Shown here: positions 37,937-51,521 of the stretch, piece by piece
How the letters are laid out: each line of letters starts with the position of its first letter
How positions within the stretch are numbered: the first letter of the stretch is position 1
NCBI RefSeq assembly: GCF_963662255.1
Contig: NC_085049.1
Coordinates: 22,786,142 to 22,850,141 of the forward strand
DNA: 64,000 nucleotides
Source: Cinclus cinclus
Taxonomy: Eukaryota; Chordata; Aves; Passeriformes; Cinclidae
Direction: 5' to 3'
Translations under genes and position numbers: made by a program
Notes under the pieces: generated by a model
The model's database searches: none
What the model was told of the DNA's origin: nothing
The model's input: the letters and a program-made list of their open reading frames with translations, nothing else

Positions 37937-39293
37937 GTATTGGCATAAATGCCTTAGTTATCATATAGGTCACATAGTCTTTATAAAGACCTTGCAATTT
38001 ATAACCCCTTTTGTAGTAAGAATTAGATCAAACTAATGATGAAGGTCAGTACAGAAGAAGAGAAATAAGATGTCTGTCTGGTGGCTGAAACTGGCTATGA
38101 CTGTAAAAAATATTTTTAAAACAATATTGCTACCAGAAAACACCTTCAAATATCCATTTAATTGGAAATAACTTTGGCTTATTGGCCTCTCTTATCAGAC
38201 AGAATAAAAGCCATGTTTTTTCTTGCCATTGGTTTCTAGTTTTCTACTTTCAAAGGTGATGTTATCGCTGTAGAAAAATCTCTATATGTAATTGGTGTTT
38301 CTGCCACTGAGGAAGTGTCACAAGGCTGGACCCATTTTCATTTTATCCATACACCAATCTTAAGGCTTGTTGTCCTAACTGAAATCAGAGCAAATTTTTA
38401 AAATTAAAAAGTGGTTTAAAAAGCAGTTTGGCTTTCTGTCCAACTAAGAATTTACATAGATTTCTACTACTGGTTGTCTATATTTTGTCCTTCCTGAAAT
38501 TATTGAATTGGATGCTTTCTAGGCTTTCATTATGTAGGTAACATCTCTAATTAGCTGACAAGTCCTTGAGCTTCTGTTGATGGCAGCACCTTTGCTTTCC
38601 TCTCTGTGCTTCCATAAATGCATGATGGCAAATCCTTTTGTGATACATCTACTGGCAGTAACCATTGCAACTACACAAGATCTTCTCTTGAAACATGAAT
38701 CCTAATCTAGCTTTAAACCCAAGAGCTCAGATTTTTCAGGTGCTAATCACATTTAGACTAGAAATTGCTGCTTTTATTTTACTTACATTGCCTAATTTTT
38801 TAAGCTGTGCACATGCAGTATTTATTTTCTTTTAAGTAAATGTTCTCAATTATTTTATTACTAATAAAGTAGATAGTTACACAACTGACATGGTGATGAA
38901 TGGAAATAAGAAAAGTCTATACCTGTTTTTCAGAAATGTACTCCATATGAATGTAAAATTATATGCTTAGAAAGGCTTCTAAATTACCTACTAATGTCTT
39001 GAGCAGAAAAGAACTACATTACCTTCAGTAACTAGACTGGTATTATAGTTACTGCAGGTTATTGCATCTAATATTCAGTTTTTTAAAATTTATAGTTGAC
39101 TTTATGGTTCCAGCAGGAGTGCTGATGTGATTCATGTTGAGGACTGATGTGCTTGCATGGTTGAAAAGTGTTTGCTGCAACCATTTTTGGCTCCAGCTTA
39201 GAACAATAATAAGGATTCAGCACTCTGCCCTCTTTCTAGTTCCTTACTCCAGGGGAGGCATGGCAAACACACAAATCTGCTGCTTTCAGACCT

Positions 39294-39508
39294 GAATCAT
39301 AGAATCCAAATGGCTTGGTTTGAAAGGGACCTGGAAGATCATGTTGGGTTCCAACCCTCCCACCATGGGCAGGGACACCTCCCACCTGTCCCACCAGGGG
39401 ACCATCCAACCCTGCCTTGAACACTTCCAGGCATGGAGCATCCACAGCTTCTCTGGACAATCTGCTCCAGTGTTTCACCACCCTCTGGTTAAAGAAATCC
39501 CTCATCCA
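39294..39508 (-). mobile_element. CR1 LINE fragment, 3' end, antisense to CCDC91
   Basis: Read on + it starts GAATCATAGAATCC, then GGTTTGAAAGGGACCTGGAA, GATCATGTTGGGTTCCAACC, the CCACCATGGGCAGGGACACC block, CCATCCAACCCTGCCTTGAA, ACACTTCCAGGCATGGAGCA and CTCCAGTGTTTCACCACCCT up to AAGAAATCCCTCATCC. This is a reversed, 5'-truncated CR1 3' region. Confidence 0.95.
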
Positions 39509-39554
39509 TTAAATGAAGTCTGCAAATAACAGTGCAGGGTTTCTACACAGTGCT

Positions 39555-39615
39555 ATTGGTTAGGCCATGGATTGGTCATGAATTAGCCATGAATAGGTCA
39601 TTAATAGGTTAGGCC
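39555..39615 (+). repeat. Imperfect 11-bp tandem repeat cluster
   Basis: Units ATTGGTCATGA (39571), ATTAGCCATGA (39582) and ATAGGTCATTA (39593) follow one another, bracketed by ATTGGTTAGGCC (39555) and ATAGGTTAGGCC (39604). It lies about 50 bases after the CR1 copy. Confidence 0.75.
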
Positions 39616-42600
39616 ACCTACTTGGTCTTGCTTTGATATTCACATTGAGGGGCTGATTTTAAAGATAAGGCTTGGAATTCACCCCTTTTATTGGGTAGTG
39701 GGCTAAGGTATGTTGTATCTTATATTCCTCAAGTTAACATCTTGTGGTAGTGATGGAACAAATCCTGTACGAATTCCTGGTACACCCTTTCCTCTGTCTC
39801 CTTGGTAAATTGGCAGCTTCTTCAAATTCCCTACACATGGCAGGTAAATTATTGTTAATCCCTGGTTTAAGTCATGAGTACAGTCTACTCTCTGAGTCAG
39901 ATCAGTTTTCAACCCTGTTTCACATCAGGGGTTGAGTGTCTCAGAGCAATGTTTATATAAGAAAATCTATACATCCCGTGTTAGGTCCAGACTACAATTT
40001 TTCCCATATCAGGGATAGTTCCTATGCATCATGAGACATCACAGAAACTGGGATTAGTATAGGCAGGGCTGACTATTCCCTTCTTGGGCAAGAGATCCCA
40101 ATTCCTTACCTGGAACAGGGGCTGTATCTTGCACTGCATCCCTTACTCTAGATCCATCTACATGGAGAGGTTACAGAAGGCTGGAGATTTGGGAGAGAGA
40201 GAGGGAGAAACTTATAGCTGGAGCAACGCACTCTCACCTTGTGTTTAGGAAAAGAGTGTGGGAATACAAGAGATAACTTAGAGAGATGCTGGTAGGAGGA
40301 GTTCCAGTAACAGAGTTCTGATGTGAGTATATCATATCTCTGTGAATAGGAAGGATCCCACCTGAGAAACTTGCATTACAAATAAGTGACTTCCATTTAT
40401 TGATCCATTCGTGTTAAGTAATTTGTAAAATCGTGTATGAAAACCAGGGAATTTAGTTTTGAGCTCTTGTAGGTAAAGCTTATGCCCTTAGGCAGTTCTC
40501 AGAACCTTGATGTGTGTTACTGTTCTGCAAGTGTGCTTCATTTCAAGAGTCAAGCACAGCTTTCTTCTGAAGGTTTATTATTTGAAGACAAGTGCAAGTG
40601 GGAGAGGTTACAAAAATCAGTTTCTTTTAAGTTATTAATCTCAAATGAGGGATTTTTTTGGTCTTTCTTTTTTATAATACTCGCTATATTTTAACGTGCC
40701 TTAGAACAAAATAGGGTGTCATTACCATTCTTGTTCCTGAATGTTTGGCTTGGCATTTGATGCAAGGCCTCAATTGCAGGCTGACGTGCCAGCAGCTGAA
40801 GCTGAAAACAAGACTGCGGTGGGCAAACTCAAGATTTAATTTCAGAAAGAGTGTTTATATTTTCCCTGGGGCCCCATTAATGGGAGTCCAAACCCTAAAT
40901 GTTACCACCAACACATTTTAACAGACCAGTTTCCCAGTTTTTAAAGTGTGGTGTCACCTTGAGTATTTATCTTTCAACTTTTCCCCCTTCTTCTGACTTT
41001 TAAAGAAAAGCAATAAAGTTATATCATTTCTGGCTGAATTCGGTATCATGTTTGGGGAGCATAAAAGTTCTGTGTAATGCAACGAAGTGGCATTCAGAAA
41101 TATTTAATCCTATCTTCTATTTCTGTATCAGTTATTTTAATAACTCAGCTGCTGCAAGTTACCAGTGCAAAATGTCATGTCACTGCAGAACACACCACCA
41201 TCCAGTGTGTCTTAGGGGTCCCCACAATGATGTCCTGAATCCACCTGATGTCAGGACATCTGTGCCATGCCCAGGGTGAACTTGTGACCAGCAGGTCAGT
41301 GCCAAGAGAGAAAGTAGTGATGGGGTCACTGAGAATTTCTTAGCTCAATTTCCAGCTCCTTCAGCTGGGCCTGTTTTGTGGCTTCAATAGGATTAAAGAA
41401 ACATTTACATTGAGGCTTTAGGAGCATTTTCACACTGCTCCTTTACCCAGCTCAAAGAGCAGTATAAATCCAAAGGATTAAGCCTGGGATTTATGGGAAG
41501 TTGTAGTGTAAGATGAGTTTGGTGCACCTGGCTGTCCTTTTCTCCTCTGTGGATAAGGACCCTGAAGCATTGTGATGCATTTGCATGGGATACAGAAGTG
41601 AGCCTGGCATTTCATCCTGAACTTTTAGGTCTCTATAAGCTTTGAAATTATTGTTTATAAATATTAAAAGGAAATTGTAGTCTCCTGTGGAGGAATATAG
41701 TGTTTCTATCGATTGATTCTATCAAGCATTTTTCTTCAGAGGACATTTTGGCATTTTTCTGCCACTTTTCAATTGCGAAACATCACGCATTCAAGAGAAT
41801 TTTAATTTCCTGGAAATTATAGTTCTCTGTCTTTAACAAATGGAGAGGGGAAAAAAAAATACAATCCTCTGTCAGTTTCGTTGAAATACAAAGAAAATTG
41901 TTAAATAACCAACATTATAATTTTCAAACTTTTTGAGTGATCATTTATGCTGATGAAAGCGATTCAGTTGAAACTACATACACAGCCTATTGTAAGGTTT
42001 TCTGCAATTACTTCAGCATAAAATTGCCAGAGTTTGAAATTCTTTACTTAAGTTAAAACTGTTTCATATATCCTTTTGTGGCACAGTGTATAAATCTACA
42101 AAGACTGAGATTATGCCTGTACTCTTTAGTCAGGCGAGATTCCAGCTGAAACTGAAATCAAATGGTATTATTACTGAGAAAATATTGTGCTATCAAAGCC
42201 AAAAAGGGAAAAAAATAACAGGATGAATTATAATGTTCAGCAATAAGACGACTGGATACTACACTATTTCAAAGCTACTCTTGTGATTGAGATGTATTGT
42301 TTTTTTAATCCAATGTGTATCATCTTAATTACTGTAAGAGTAACTTTGAATTTGCTCTGCAAACACATAATTATTGAGCTGGCTCTGTGGATATAGAGTG
42401 TTCAGAGGAATAAAGACTTGCAGTGTGCACTGTACTGTTGTCACCCAAATCTATATATCAGTGGAGAGTGGTGTGGTTTTCTCATCATCAGGTGATTAGG
42501 CAACACCTGAGGTCCAGAGAAAGACAAGATCTGTCATCCAGGGTCCCTCTATTCTGCAAGTATTTAATAAGAAGGCAAAGGAGGCTCCCAAATGTCTCTG

Positions 42601-43113
42601 TTGTCCATTAGGAAAGCTGTGTGTGACAGGAAGGAGAGGCATCCTTACACACCTCTGGCCCTCTGTAAGTGAGGCTCTCCTGTGTTGCTCCTGATTTATC
42701 CCAGTGTTAGAATTTCATGCTGTGCTTCTGGAAATGTGAAAATTGTAAGCAGATAATCTGTTTTAAGATTGGTTGGTTTGTGTTCTGTAAGACATTCTCA
42801 AAATATGTTTTGATACTAAGCAGAGAAAAAAAATTCAAAGTTCTTGATTAGATGTGTGGAATTAAGCACTTTTAGTGCAACTTCTGACTCTTGTCCATGG
42901 GCATTTTCAAGAGACTTTTTGATTAACCAAGAGTAGGTAATTTAAGAAACAAAAACTAAGAACAAGAACAACAAAGCCTAGAAAAATCTATGCATTCATG
43001 TGTGCAAATGAACACGAATACCCTTATCTTGCCATCCTAGTGACAAAGTTAGTCAGCTGAATTTTGAAGGTGAAAGTTTTAATATTCTATTAGATTGAAT
43101 AGGTGAATGTTTT

Positions 43114-43131
43114 GAGGAGGAGGAGGAGGAC
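43114..43131 (+). repeat. Short (GAG)n run
   Basis: GAGGAGGAGGAGGAGGAC, about six trinucleotide units, in the last intron. Confidence 0.8.
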
Positions 43132-46100
43132 TTTGGGGATTTTTTTTTTGTCCTTCCTATTAAAATAAAACCTTACTTATTTGCTGTCTTTGTCTTTCAG
43201 ATTAATCTATAAATTTGTAAGTAGATTTGTATTTCACTGTCATTTCTTAATTCAGAATTTATAAGTATGTACAACTAGGTATTTTTGTAACATAACAGCA
43301 GTTATAAATTTGATCTTTAAGTTAGTGTCATGCACATTGCTTTGCACTAGATGGAAAGTTTAATCAGTTCAATATGATCACTTGGATTAATTAAAGCTAA
43401 GAATATCGTCTGCAGTTTTATTTTCTTAGTCATAGGTCAACTTCTTGGCTTTTTCCAGGTCCCTACTGTATCTCTCAGCACCAAGGGGATCCTAAAGAGT
43501 CTTAGAAAGTTAATGATGGCCGTGCTCAGCGAAGGCATTTTGGCATGCACCAGCAAGTCTGTCAGATTGCAAGAGAGGAGAGCAATTGTTCCACTCTGAT
43601 TGATTTTATTATGAGTTCCCAGTGCAAAGATCAGAAGTTGGGTCACTGTCTCTTCCATCCCTAGATTTTTGTGATACCATTTTAATTACACTGGATATGG
43701 GGCCCAAAGAGAAAGGGGCAGAATACAGAAGGCCCTTTTCTCCATCATTTCCATGATATTATGCAAGGGCAGTTTTGTGGTCTCTGTGTTTGTGTTGCAA
43801 AGATCCATAAATCACAGTTGTTTTAATGAGGTGCTCTGTAGAATTTCCCTGTCCATGTACCAGGATAAGATAAGCCCAGAGTAATTGCAGAGCTACCACG
43901 AAGTCACATTACTTGGCAGATTGTCTTGGCTGTAGAGTTTTGAGGGCAATTTTTTTTCTCTTGTTCACTGCACACATAAAATGAGTAGATAAGTTTATGT
44001 ATTAAGGACGGTTTATTCTGTTCTGAGCTGTGTTTTCCTACAGCTGAGGAATATTCACAGTTGAGGGTTTGTTCGGGGCTTTTGTGCTGCTTCTCGTTTA
44101 TACCCAAGTCCTTTTATGTGGATATACATCAACCTCAGTAGTTTTATCTGCTTACTCTTTTAGCTGGGGAATTATTTGAGACTTTTCATAGTTTGTTATA
44201 TGCAGGAAAATTCAAGGTATTTTTATCCCAAACCTTGCAGCTCCTTTGCTCTTTTTCTCAGGTATGTCTTTCCCTGTTTTTATCTTACTGCTGAACTCTG
44301 ATTTGAAAAAAGTAAATGGGAAAGTTGGCCCTGCCATATGTGTTTTGATGAATCTTTCCTATGATTATTTCCTGCAATTGGATTCCTGCAGCAAAGCCGG
44401 TGGGATCAAAATTTGAGACTTAATTGAGTTGTCTATGAAGCTAGAGAAACTTGTAAAGAAGTAAATTTTCTTATCTACAGCAATAGTAAGATTAGATGAA
44501 GCAAATGAGTGTGGTTTCCTGTTTACTTTTTGCATTCAAATCTTCACCCATGTGTTAGAAATCCATCAAGATGCTTCAGTGACTTGTAGTTAATAAATAT
44601 ATATGTTATCTTTCTGCTTTGGCTGCAGGCTACTGACTCATAATTTGGTCAAGTCTATTTTCCTCTCCCTTGCCTTTTCCCCTCACCCAACCCTGCTAAG
44701 CAACAGTTTCTTCTATTTTTCTGGTTTTGGTTTGGTTTGGTTTTTTTCAGTAAGGTAAAGCAAAGTATTGCCGATGTGAAAAACTGCTGCTCCCTTTGTG
44801 GTTGTACATCCTGGGTGTAATTCCTCAGCAAAGCCTTGACACAAATTTGCATCTGGAAAAGCAGCAGAATAGCCAGGCAGGTAGCCAAAGGAATTTTTGG
44901 GGAATACACTCTATCCCTGCTGTTGAGGAGTCTCTGCTGGCTGGCAGTTTCAGGAAGGATTTGGGGTTGTGTGGAGCAGAAAGGCTGCAGATTGTTGTGT
45001 CCTGCTGGTGATTTCTCCCTCCTCCTTTGGAATCTTCCTGCCTGTGGTGTTGGGAGTGCTGACCTGCTGAGAGCCGTGGGCATTCAATCTCTGTGTGTTT
45101 TAAAACAAGAAGGTCTTGTCTTTGATGGCAGTGTCACAGCTGCAGCTTTATGAATTTGCTTTGCCAGCAGCTGCCCTGAATTTTGCTGCAGTAGCTTGGC
45201 TTCAAACTCCAAACTGAGTTTTCCAGTGAAATGTAACTGTCAGTAAAAAACATTATCTTCAATCTTCTCAATACTCAAGAAGTCCAGTAGTAAATGTGGG
45301 CTCAAAAAATTCTTTCTGAATAGTAGGACATTGATTTTGTCTTCCTTGAACCCTAATGTATAATTAGTTATCCCAGTGCATGTATATTGCCACAGATTTA
45401 ATGCTGAATTTATCACAGATTTGCTGCAGGCTGTTTCTCCTCATTTAATATCTTCATGTGAATCCATCAGCTGTAACCTACAGTGGTAATTTTAGAAAGA
45501 TACCTGTCTTTCATGTGATATCATCTTTGCCCATGACTTCTAGAATGTACTGTTTCATCCTGTCACATCCTAAAATGAAAACCTGGCTGTTAAATCAAGT
45601 GTTCCTCAAAACCAAGAGGTGAGATTTTTCTCCTGCTGCTTCTATTTACCAAAGTCCAGTGTGTTGTTAGGGGATACTTTGCTTTAGAGATTTTGGCAGA
45701 TAGTGTCAAAGCTTCACAGGAACCTTCAGATAATTATGATGCTACTCCAGTCTCCTTGATATCTAGATAATCACAGTCTGACTCATTATGTTATTTGTAG
45801 CTTCAGCTTTCCATATAACACATTTTTTTCACCTCCCAGCCTAAAGCAGTGATTCTCTGTCATGTTTGTTATCAACCACTTGTTACCCTTCTTAGAGGCA
45901 AGGAAGTTGTGCTCCTGCTGAGCCTTCTGTTCCTGAAGGATGACATTAAGTATAGATGTTTAGAAAGCACCCCTGGCAATGGAATAGCAGTCACACAACT
46001 GTGGTTTCACAGTCATGCACATTATTAAGGTATTTTTTTGTTTGTATACACTGCAAACACTTATGATGCAATGATTATTTCTATTTTGCGTACTTGATCA

Positions 46101-48460
46101 CAGATAATGCAAAATACATTTTTTATTGACAGTAACAAAAAAGATTGTTCTCATTAATGTCTGTGTTTGCTGTTTGCTTTTCAGTTAGGCTTAATTAATC
46201 CAGATCTGTAGATATCATCTGGGTACTGTAAGGCAGTTCTGTGAGCATGACTCAACATGAGCCCATCAGATACCATTGTTTTTATTTGGTTTGATGACAG
46301 TAGCAATTTTTATGCGTAGGAAGATTGTCGCTGCTTTTAACCAAGCGTGGTTACTCTGGATTAATTTGGAATGCATTTGCATACTGACAAATGAAGCAGA
46401 TCTTTGATACCAGATCTGTCACCCAGCCCTGCACTCAGGGCTTTTCAGGAAGCATAGTCTGATAGTCTTCAGGCATTTTCCTGGAGAGTTGGCAATTTGG
46501 GTTTATGAAGCTCCACAGGAGTCCTGTGTAATCTCTGCCAAGTCATTTGTAGCTGTATTAAATCAGGATGTGATAGTGCCCAAGACTGACTTGTTTACTT
46601 AAAACAGTTGGAGATTAGGAGAAATCTATTAAGGACTTATACGCTCTATGAACACTCAGGGTCTGACAAGCCTGGATAGCAAACAGTCTTGAGTCACTTA
46701 TAAATCCTTTATTTAGGTATTGTTGCAAATTCCTAGTTCTCTGTTTTCTTATCAGAGGATCTGATGGATTTGGCCACATTGTGGTTAGTCTTCTGCCTAT
46801 GCCTGCCTTGTGGAGACTGTAATCCATTGTGTTTCAGAAACTGTGCAGACATTTGCCAGGGCCAAATATTAACCATTTGTCAGTCAGAGATTTTGAAGAC
46901 AGTGTTTGCATGTGTTTCTGTATGTTTGTTTTAAGAATCTTGAGTCTGTGACTTAAAACCACAACCACCAGATTTCTGGACAGGTCAGCAATTATAGCAG
47001 CAGTTGTGGTAACTCATTTTTTTAGTGTATGGGGATAGTCTAGAAATAATTTGGTCAAGAAACCCCTTGTTTGTAACCTGCTAAGTAGGTAGGTCACTGC
47101 AGAGATTTCTCATATACTAATGCACAAAAATATTCATTATTATTTTTGTGGGCTTAGAAAATGCCTGTTTTTCTACCTTCTACAGTAGTCTGAGCAGGTG
47201 CTGCAACCATTTTTAGTTCTTTTTGCACTCAATCTAATTTCCTTGATTGAAAGAAAATTTCTTTCTTGTATTTATATGAAGAAAAGCTACTATTTTCTTA
47301 CATTCCTGGGTCCAGCTGGGAAACAGTGCAGATTCTGAGAGGTTTGACAGGGTGTTTTACCACCACCTTCAGCAAACTGGGCAAATCTATTTTAAAGATG
47401 TGTTCAGCATATGGTATTATTTAATGATCAAATTCAGAGCATAAAAATCCTTAAGGTTTGGAAGTTGCAGCATTACTTATTTAAAGGAGAAAAAAAAACA
47501 TTTTCACATGGCAATATAATTTATTAAACATCAGTCTTTCCTAGAGTCTTGAGCACTGATGACTTTCTAATGTGCAGCAGATACTGTATAAATTACAGCC
47601 ATGAAGAACCTTGTTTTTATATACTTTGTGAGTGTTATCAATAGTAGAAATTCACAGGTGGACAGACAAAAATGTCATGTCCTGGGATTAACTCTAAAAT
47701 AAGCTCTGCTGTGCATATGTACCATATGGATCTGTTTTCCTTCTCGTGCATTACAGAAATGAGAGGAAGTAGCTCATTGTTTCCTCATCCAGCTCTTAGA
47801 TTTGCAGGTTCCTCGAGGTAATAATTTTTCTATATGGTCTATTTAATGTGCTAGGGTATTTTTTTAAAGCCTTCTGTTGAATCTCTGGGGAAAAGTTCAT
47901 GTTAGTGAGCTGAGAAAGAGTTCTGGACCCATAGTTTTACTAGAAAATATTAGCATGTAGTGAACTTCTGCAGCTACAGAACCTTTCAGGATCGTGTCAA
48001 GCTCATTCACTGGAGTGGGTTAGTTGTGGGGGAGAAACTCAAACAAAGCCTTTCTATATATCATAAAAATTGTAGAAAGAAAAGCCCTTGTCTTTGAATT
48101 TTCCTCAAAGAGGAACATTGACTAATCAAGCAGTGAGAAGACACTGATGAGTGTTTAATAACACTGCAAGGGTCTGTTGGACTGGGTTTGTTGGCCAATA
48201 TCAGGACAGTGGAATCCAAACACTAAATTACAACAGTGCTTTGCACCATCAATTGGGCAGGAGGAGCCTGCAAAAGTTAAGGTTCTGATCATAAATTAAA
48301 AGCCATTCTTTTTCCAAAATACTTTGTCTCTAAAAGTATTTATAAAATATCACAGATGTAAAATGCAATCATTTAATCACTTAGAATTGAAGTTCAGACC
48401 ATTGTTCAGGAAGACCATAACCATAATTTATAGCTCAGACTGATGCCAAAATGATTTTAA

Positions 48461-48488
48461 AATAATTACCTATTGTTAGGTAATTATT
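48461..48488. repeat. Inverted repeat, 11-bp arms, 6-base loop
   Basis: AATAATTACCT, loop ATTGTT, AGGTAATTATT. The arms are perfectly complementary. It is AT-rich and intronic. Confidence 0.75.
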
Positions 48489-51461
48489 ATTACGTAAAGA
48501 TGTAATTAGGATAAACAGAAATACCTAAAGGCAAATTCAGTTGCAACATCAGTGGTTGACTCTAAGCAAGAAGTTGTGTTGTGTTATATCTGAATTCCCT
48601 GCTCCAGGAGCAGCTCAGTATATTTTTAACATGTTGTCATTGTCAAGCAAGTCCCTGCACAGAGGAGGGAATGCCACTGCCAGATTTTTTAAATAAAATA
48701 TTTATGTACATGAACAAATCAAGCATCCCTGTAATTTCTTCCTTACACTTAAGTAATATATGTTCCTGATTCCACTGATTTCAGAGGGACTTAAATTTGT
48801 TCCTCTAGACCTTAATAATTAAGTACAAAAGTATTTAGAAAAGCAATTTGTCATCAGCAGTACTTCTGACTATTTTGCTCTCCATGGACACATCCATCTA
48901 AGTATTGATCAAACAGTGCTAAGTTAGAACTATAGAATAAAATGAAAAATTATTCCAGAGTCTTTTCGAGTAAAAATAGGAACTGTTAGTTTAATCTTAT
49001 ATTAATTTTCTTCAGAACAGATGTTTAATTCACTTATCAAAAATATAGTCTGAAGTATGCCTGTCATCATTATTCACTTTGTATTTACTTTATTTGATAT
49101 AAAAGGTTTTTAGTTAGTAAATTTATGTAATAGAAAATTCTACAGAAAAACAGCAAATTCAAATCAGTTTACAAACAGGAAATTGACAAAGCTTAAGTAA
49201 ATTTATCAGTAATAAAAATACATAGAAAAATTAAGGCTAAATAAACTACTTACCAACTATTATAACAAAGCTTCAATTGTTTTTACCTCCCCTGTCAAAA
49301 TGTCCCCTTTCTATTGAACATTCCTCAGAGAGGGGACAGGAAATATATAAAAATGCTGCAAGTCCTTTGGAAAATATTAAATTATGCCAGGCTGATGTCT
49401 ATGAATAATTTCCTGTGGTTAGTCTTTATTCAACTTCAAAAGAATGCCTTGGTGATGAATCCTATTTAACAGCCAACCAGCAGCTACTTGTAAACACTAA
49501 ATAAATGGAAAGCCTTATTATCAGCTGATTAAATCCACCTTCAGAACCCATTCTCTTCTCACACACATCTCTGCGTTTTCAATTCCCCAAAACATTCATT
49601 TTGCATTTGAAATTTTCCTATCCTTGCGTGAACATGATTTTCTCTAATTAACAAGGACACTTTTAAGGATTTTAAGTCTTCCCCCACTGGCCCTTCATCC
49701 TGTATGGATGAATATAAGCATAAATATCACTGCTGGAATATTTTCTTTATGAACTTCATAGCATTTTAATAATAATGGGACTAAATAATGGGACTAAAAA
49801 ACTTATTTCTGATTTTATCATCTTAGGGAAACTGCTCTGCTTCATTACAATATAATGGCATTACTTTTTATTTATTTAATGTATGCCTGATCAGCTACAA
49901 AACACCAGTAATAAAAGTACAATTAAAAGCTTTCTTCCTCAACATCTTTGCTCTTTTTTAATTTCTGGTCATTGTATTTGTTGAATTTCATGATAAAAAG
50001 AAGATTGCAGTTTTTACTCCTGTTAGTGTCACAGAGCCAGAGTAGTGAGCTGAACTACTATATAACATTAATCCTCTAATTATCACTTGACGTACAGGTA
50101 AATTTTTCAATATGTATTTGAATAAAGGTAGCCACTATTTCTACAGCTGCATATACATTTGGTATTGGGAAGTTGTATTATCTGAGAAATAATTTTGAAA
50201 AATACACTTTTAAGCAGTTTTATATTTATACAGACAGTAAAACTGAAGTGCCATATTTAACATTAATTTCGTTTTCTTCACTTTTCTGGGTGAACTTCAG
50301 GCCATGGTGAGATTAATAACAAAATATACCTTTACTTCAGGATTTTATCTCCTGTCCTTCGGTGCTTAACCTAAAATTATATTTTCCATGTCCTATTTTA
50401 TTAGTTACTAGAAAGGGAGAGTATAATTCTGACATACAGCAGTTATTTATAGAGTTCTGACTGTATTTCTCTCTAGTAATTTGAAGTATTTTAAAAAGTT
50501 GGTGAATATTTTATAGAGGAAGATAAGCATGAATGCCATGACAACAAGCCTATTTGTAGGTAGATATTGCAAGGGGAAGATATGGAGGATGTGCACACTC
50601 AGTTGTTTGTGTAAGAAACTGATTTCTGCTTTAGGCATCTCTCATGTAGACTTTCTTTCCATTTCACAGAAAATTTGAAAGGTAGGGTAATAAATCTAGG
50701 AAAATGTGGAGCTAGAGAATAGTGGTTGACTAAGTTTGGTTTGAGCTTTGGGTGGCTGAAGTGATGCAGTGATGCAAGGGAAGAAGGATTGATTAAAGTG
50801 AAATTCAGCAACCTGGGGTGGAAGCATTCTCCTGGTGGTAATACAGTACCGTTTTTTGGGTTTTTTTTTCCCCCCCAAGTCCAGTTCTTGCATCCACTCA
50901 GGAGTTCTGCTGGGGCTTGTGCCTTCAGGTCAGGCCTTGCATGGCTCAATGGCACATCACCCTGGGTGGATGTCCTGTGGATATGAGTGAGGTGAGACCC
51001 CACGGGGTCTTATCCAGGCATCTTTGGCCAGAATCAGTGTGAAAATGCACTTAGATCTGAGAAGTGGGCTGAAGCTTTAAAGAGAGGGGAACAAATAGCA
51101 CTGAATGTGTTGGACAGTCCTGCAAGACTCTTCTCATTTTGGGTAAATGAAATGTCTGAAGGATAGTGGGAATTTAAGGAGTGGAATTCAAGAAGTGGTT
51201 TTTCCAAATCTCATGTATCCTGTTTCTCAGCAGGATCCATACAAGTGCCTAGGGAGGCAACGTCTGGTTCTTAAAGAAAAAGAATAAATCTGTACAGAGT
51301 TAGAAGATACTGTTGAGTAACTTAAAATAATGAAGTTCTGGAATATTAATGCTTTGAGCAAATTAAAGCTCCACCAACTGGACACAGTCTAAAGAATTTG
51401 GGAACTTTGAACTAATAGATTTCATAGAGTGAAAGAGAAATATTGACTAGTAATGACAACA

Positions 51462-51521
51462 GTGTAGGAAAATGGTGTAGGAAAATACCCTTTCCTGTTG
51501 TGTAGGAAAATGCCCTTTCTT
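51462..51521 (+). repeat. Nested direct repeats of GTGTAGGAAAAT
   Basis: GTGTAGGAAAAT occurs at 51462, 51475 and 51500. The second and third copies extend to a 25-base unit ending in CCCTTTC-TG, with one or two mismatches. This is a local slippage expansion. Confidence 0.8.

Noticed and set aside
39541..40470. Possible solo LTR next to the CR1 copy
   Set aside because: I could not find matching TG...CA termini, a target-site duplication or a primer-binding site; left as unassigned.
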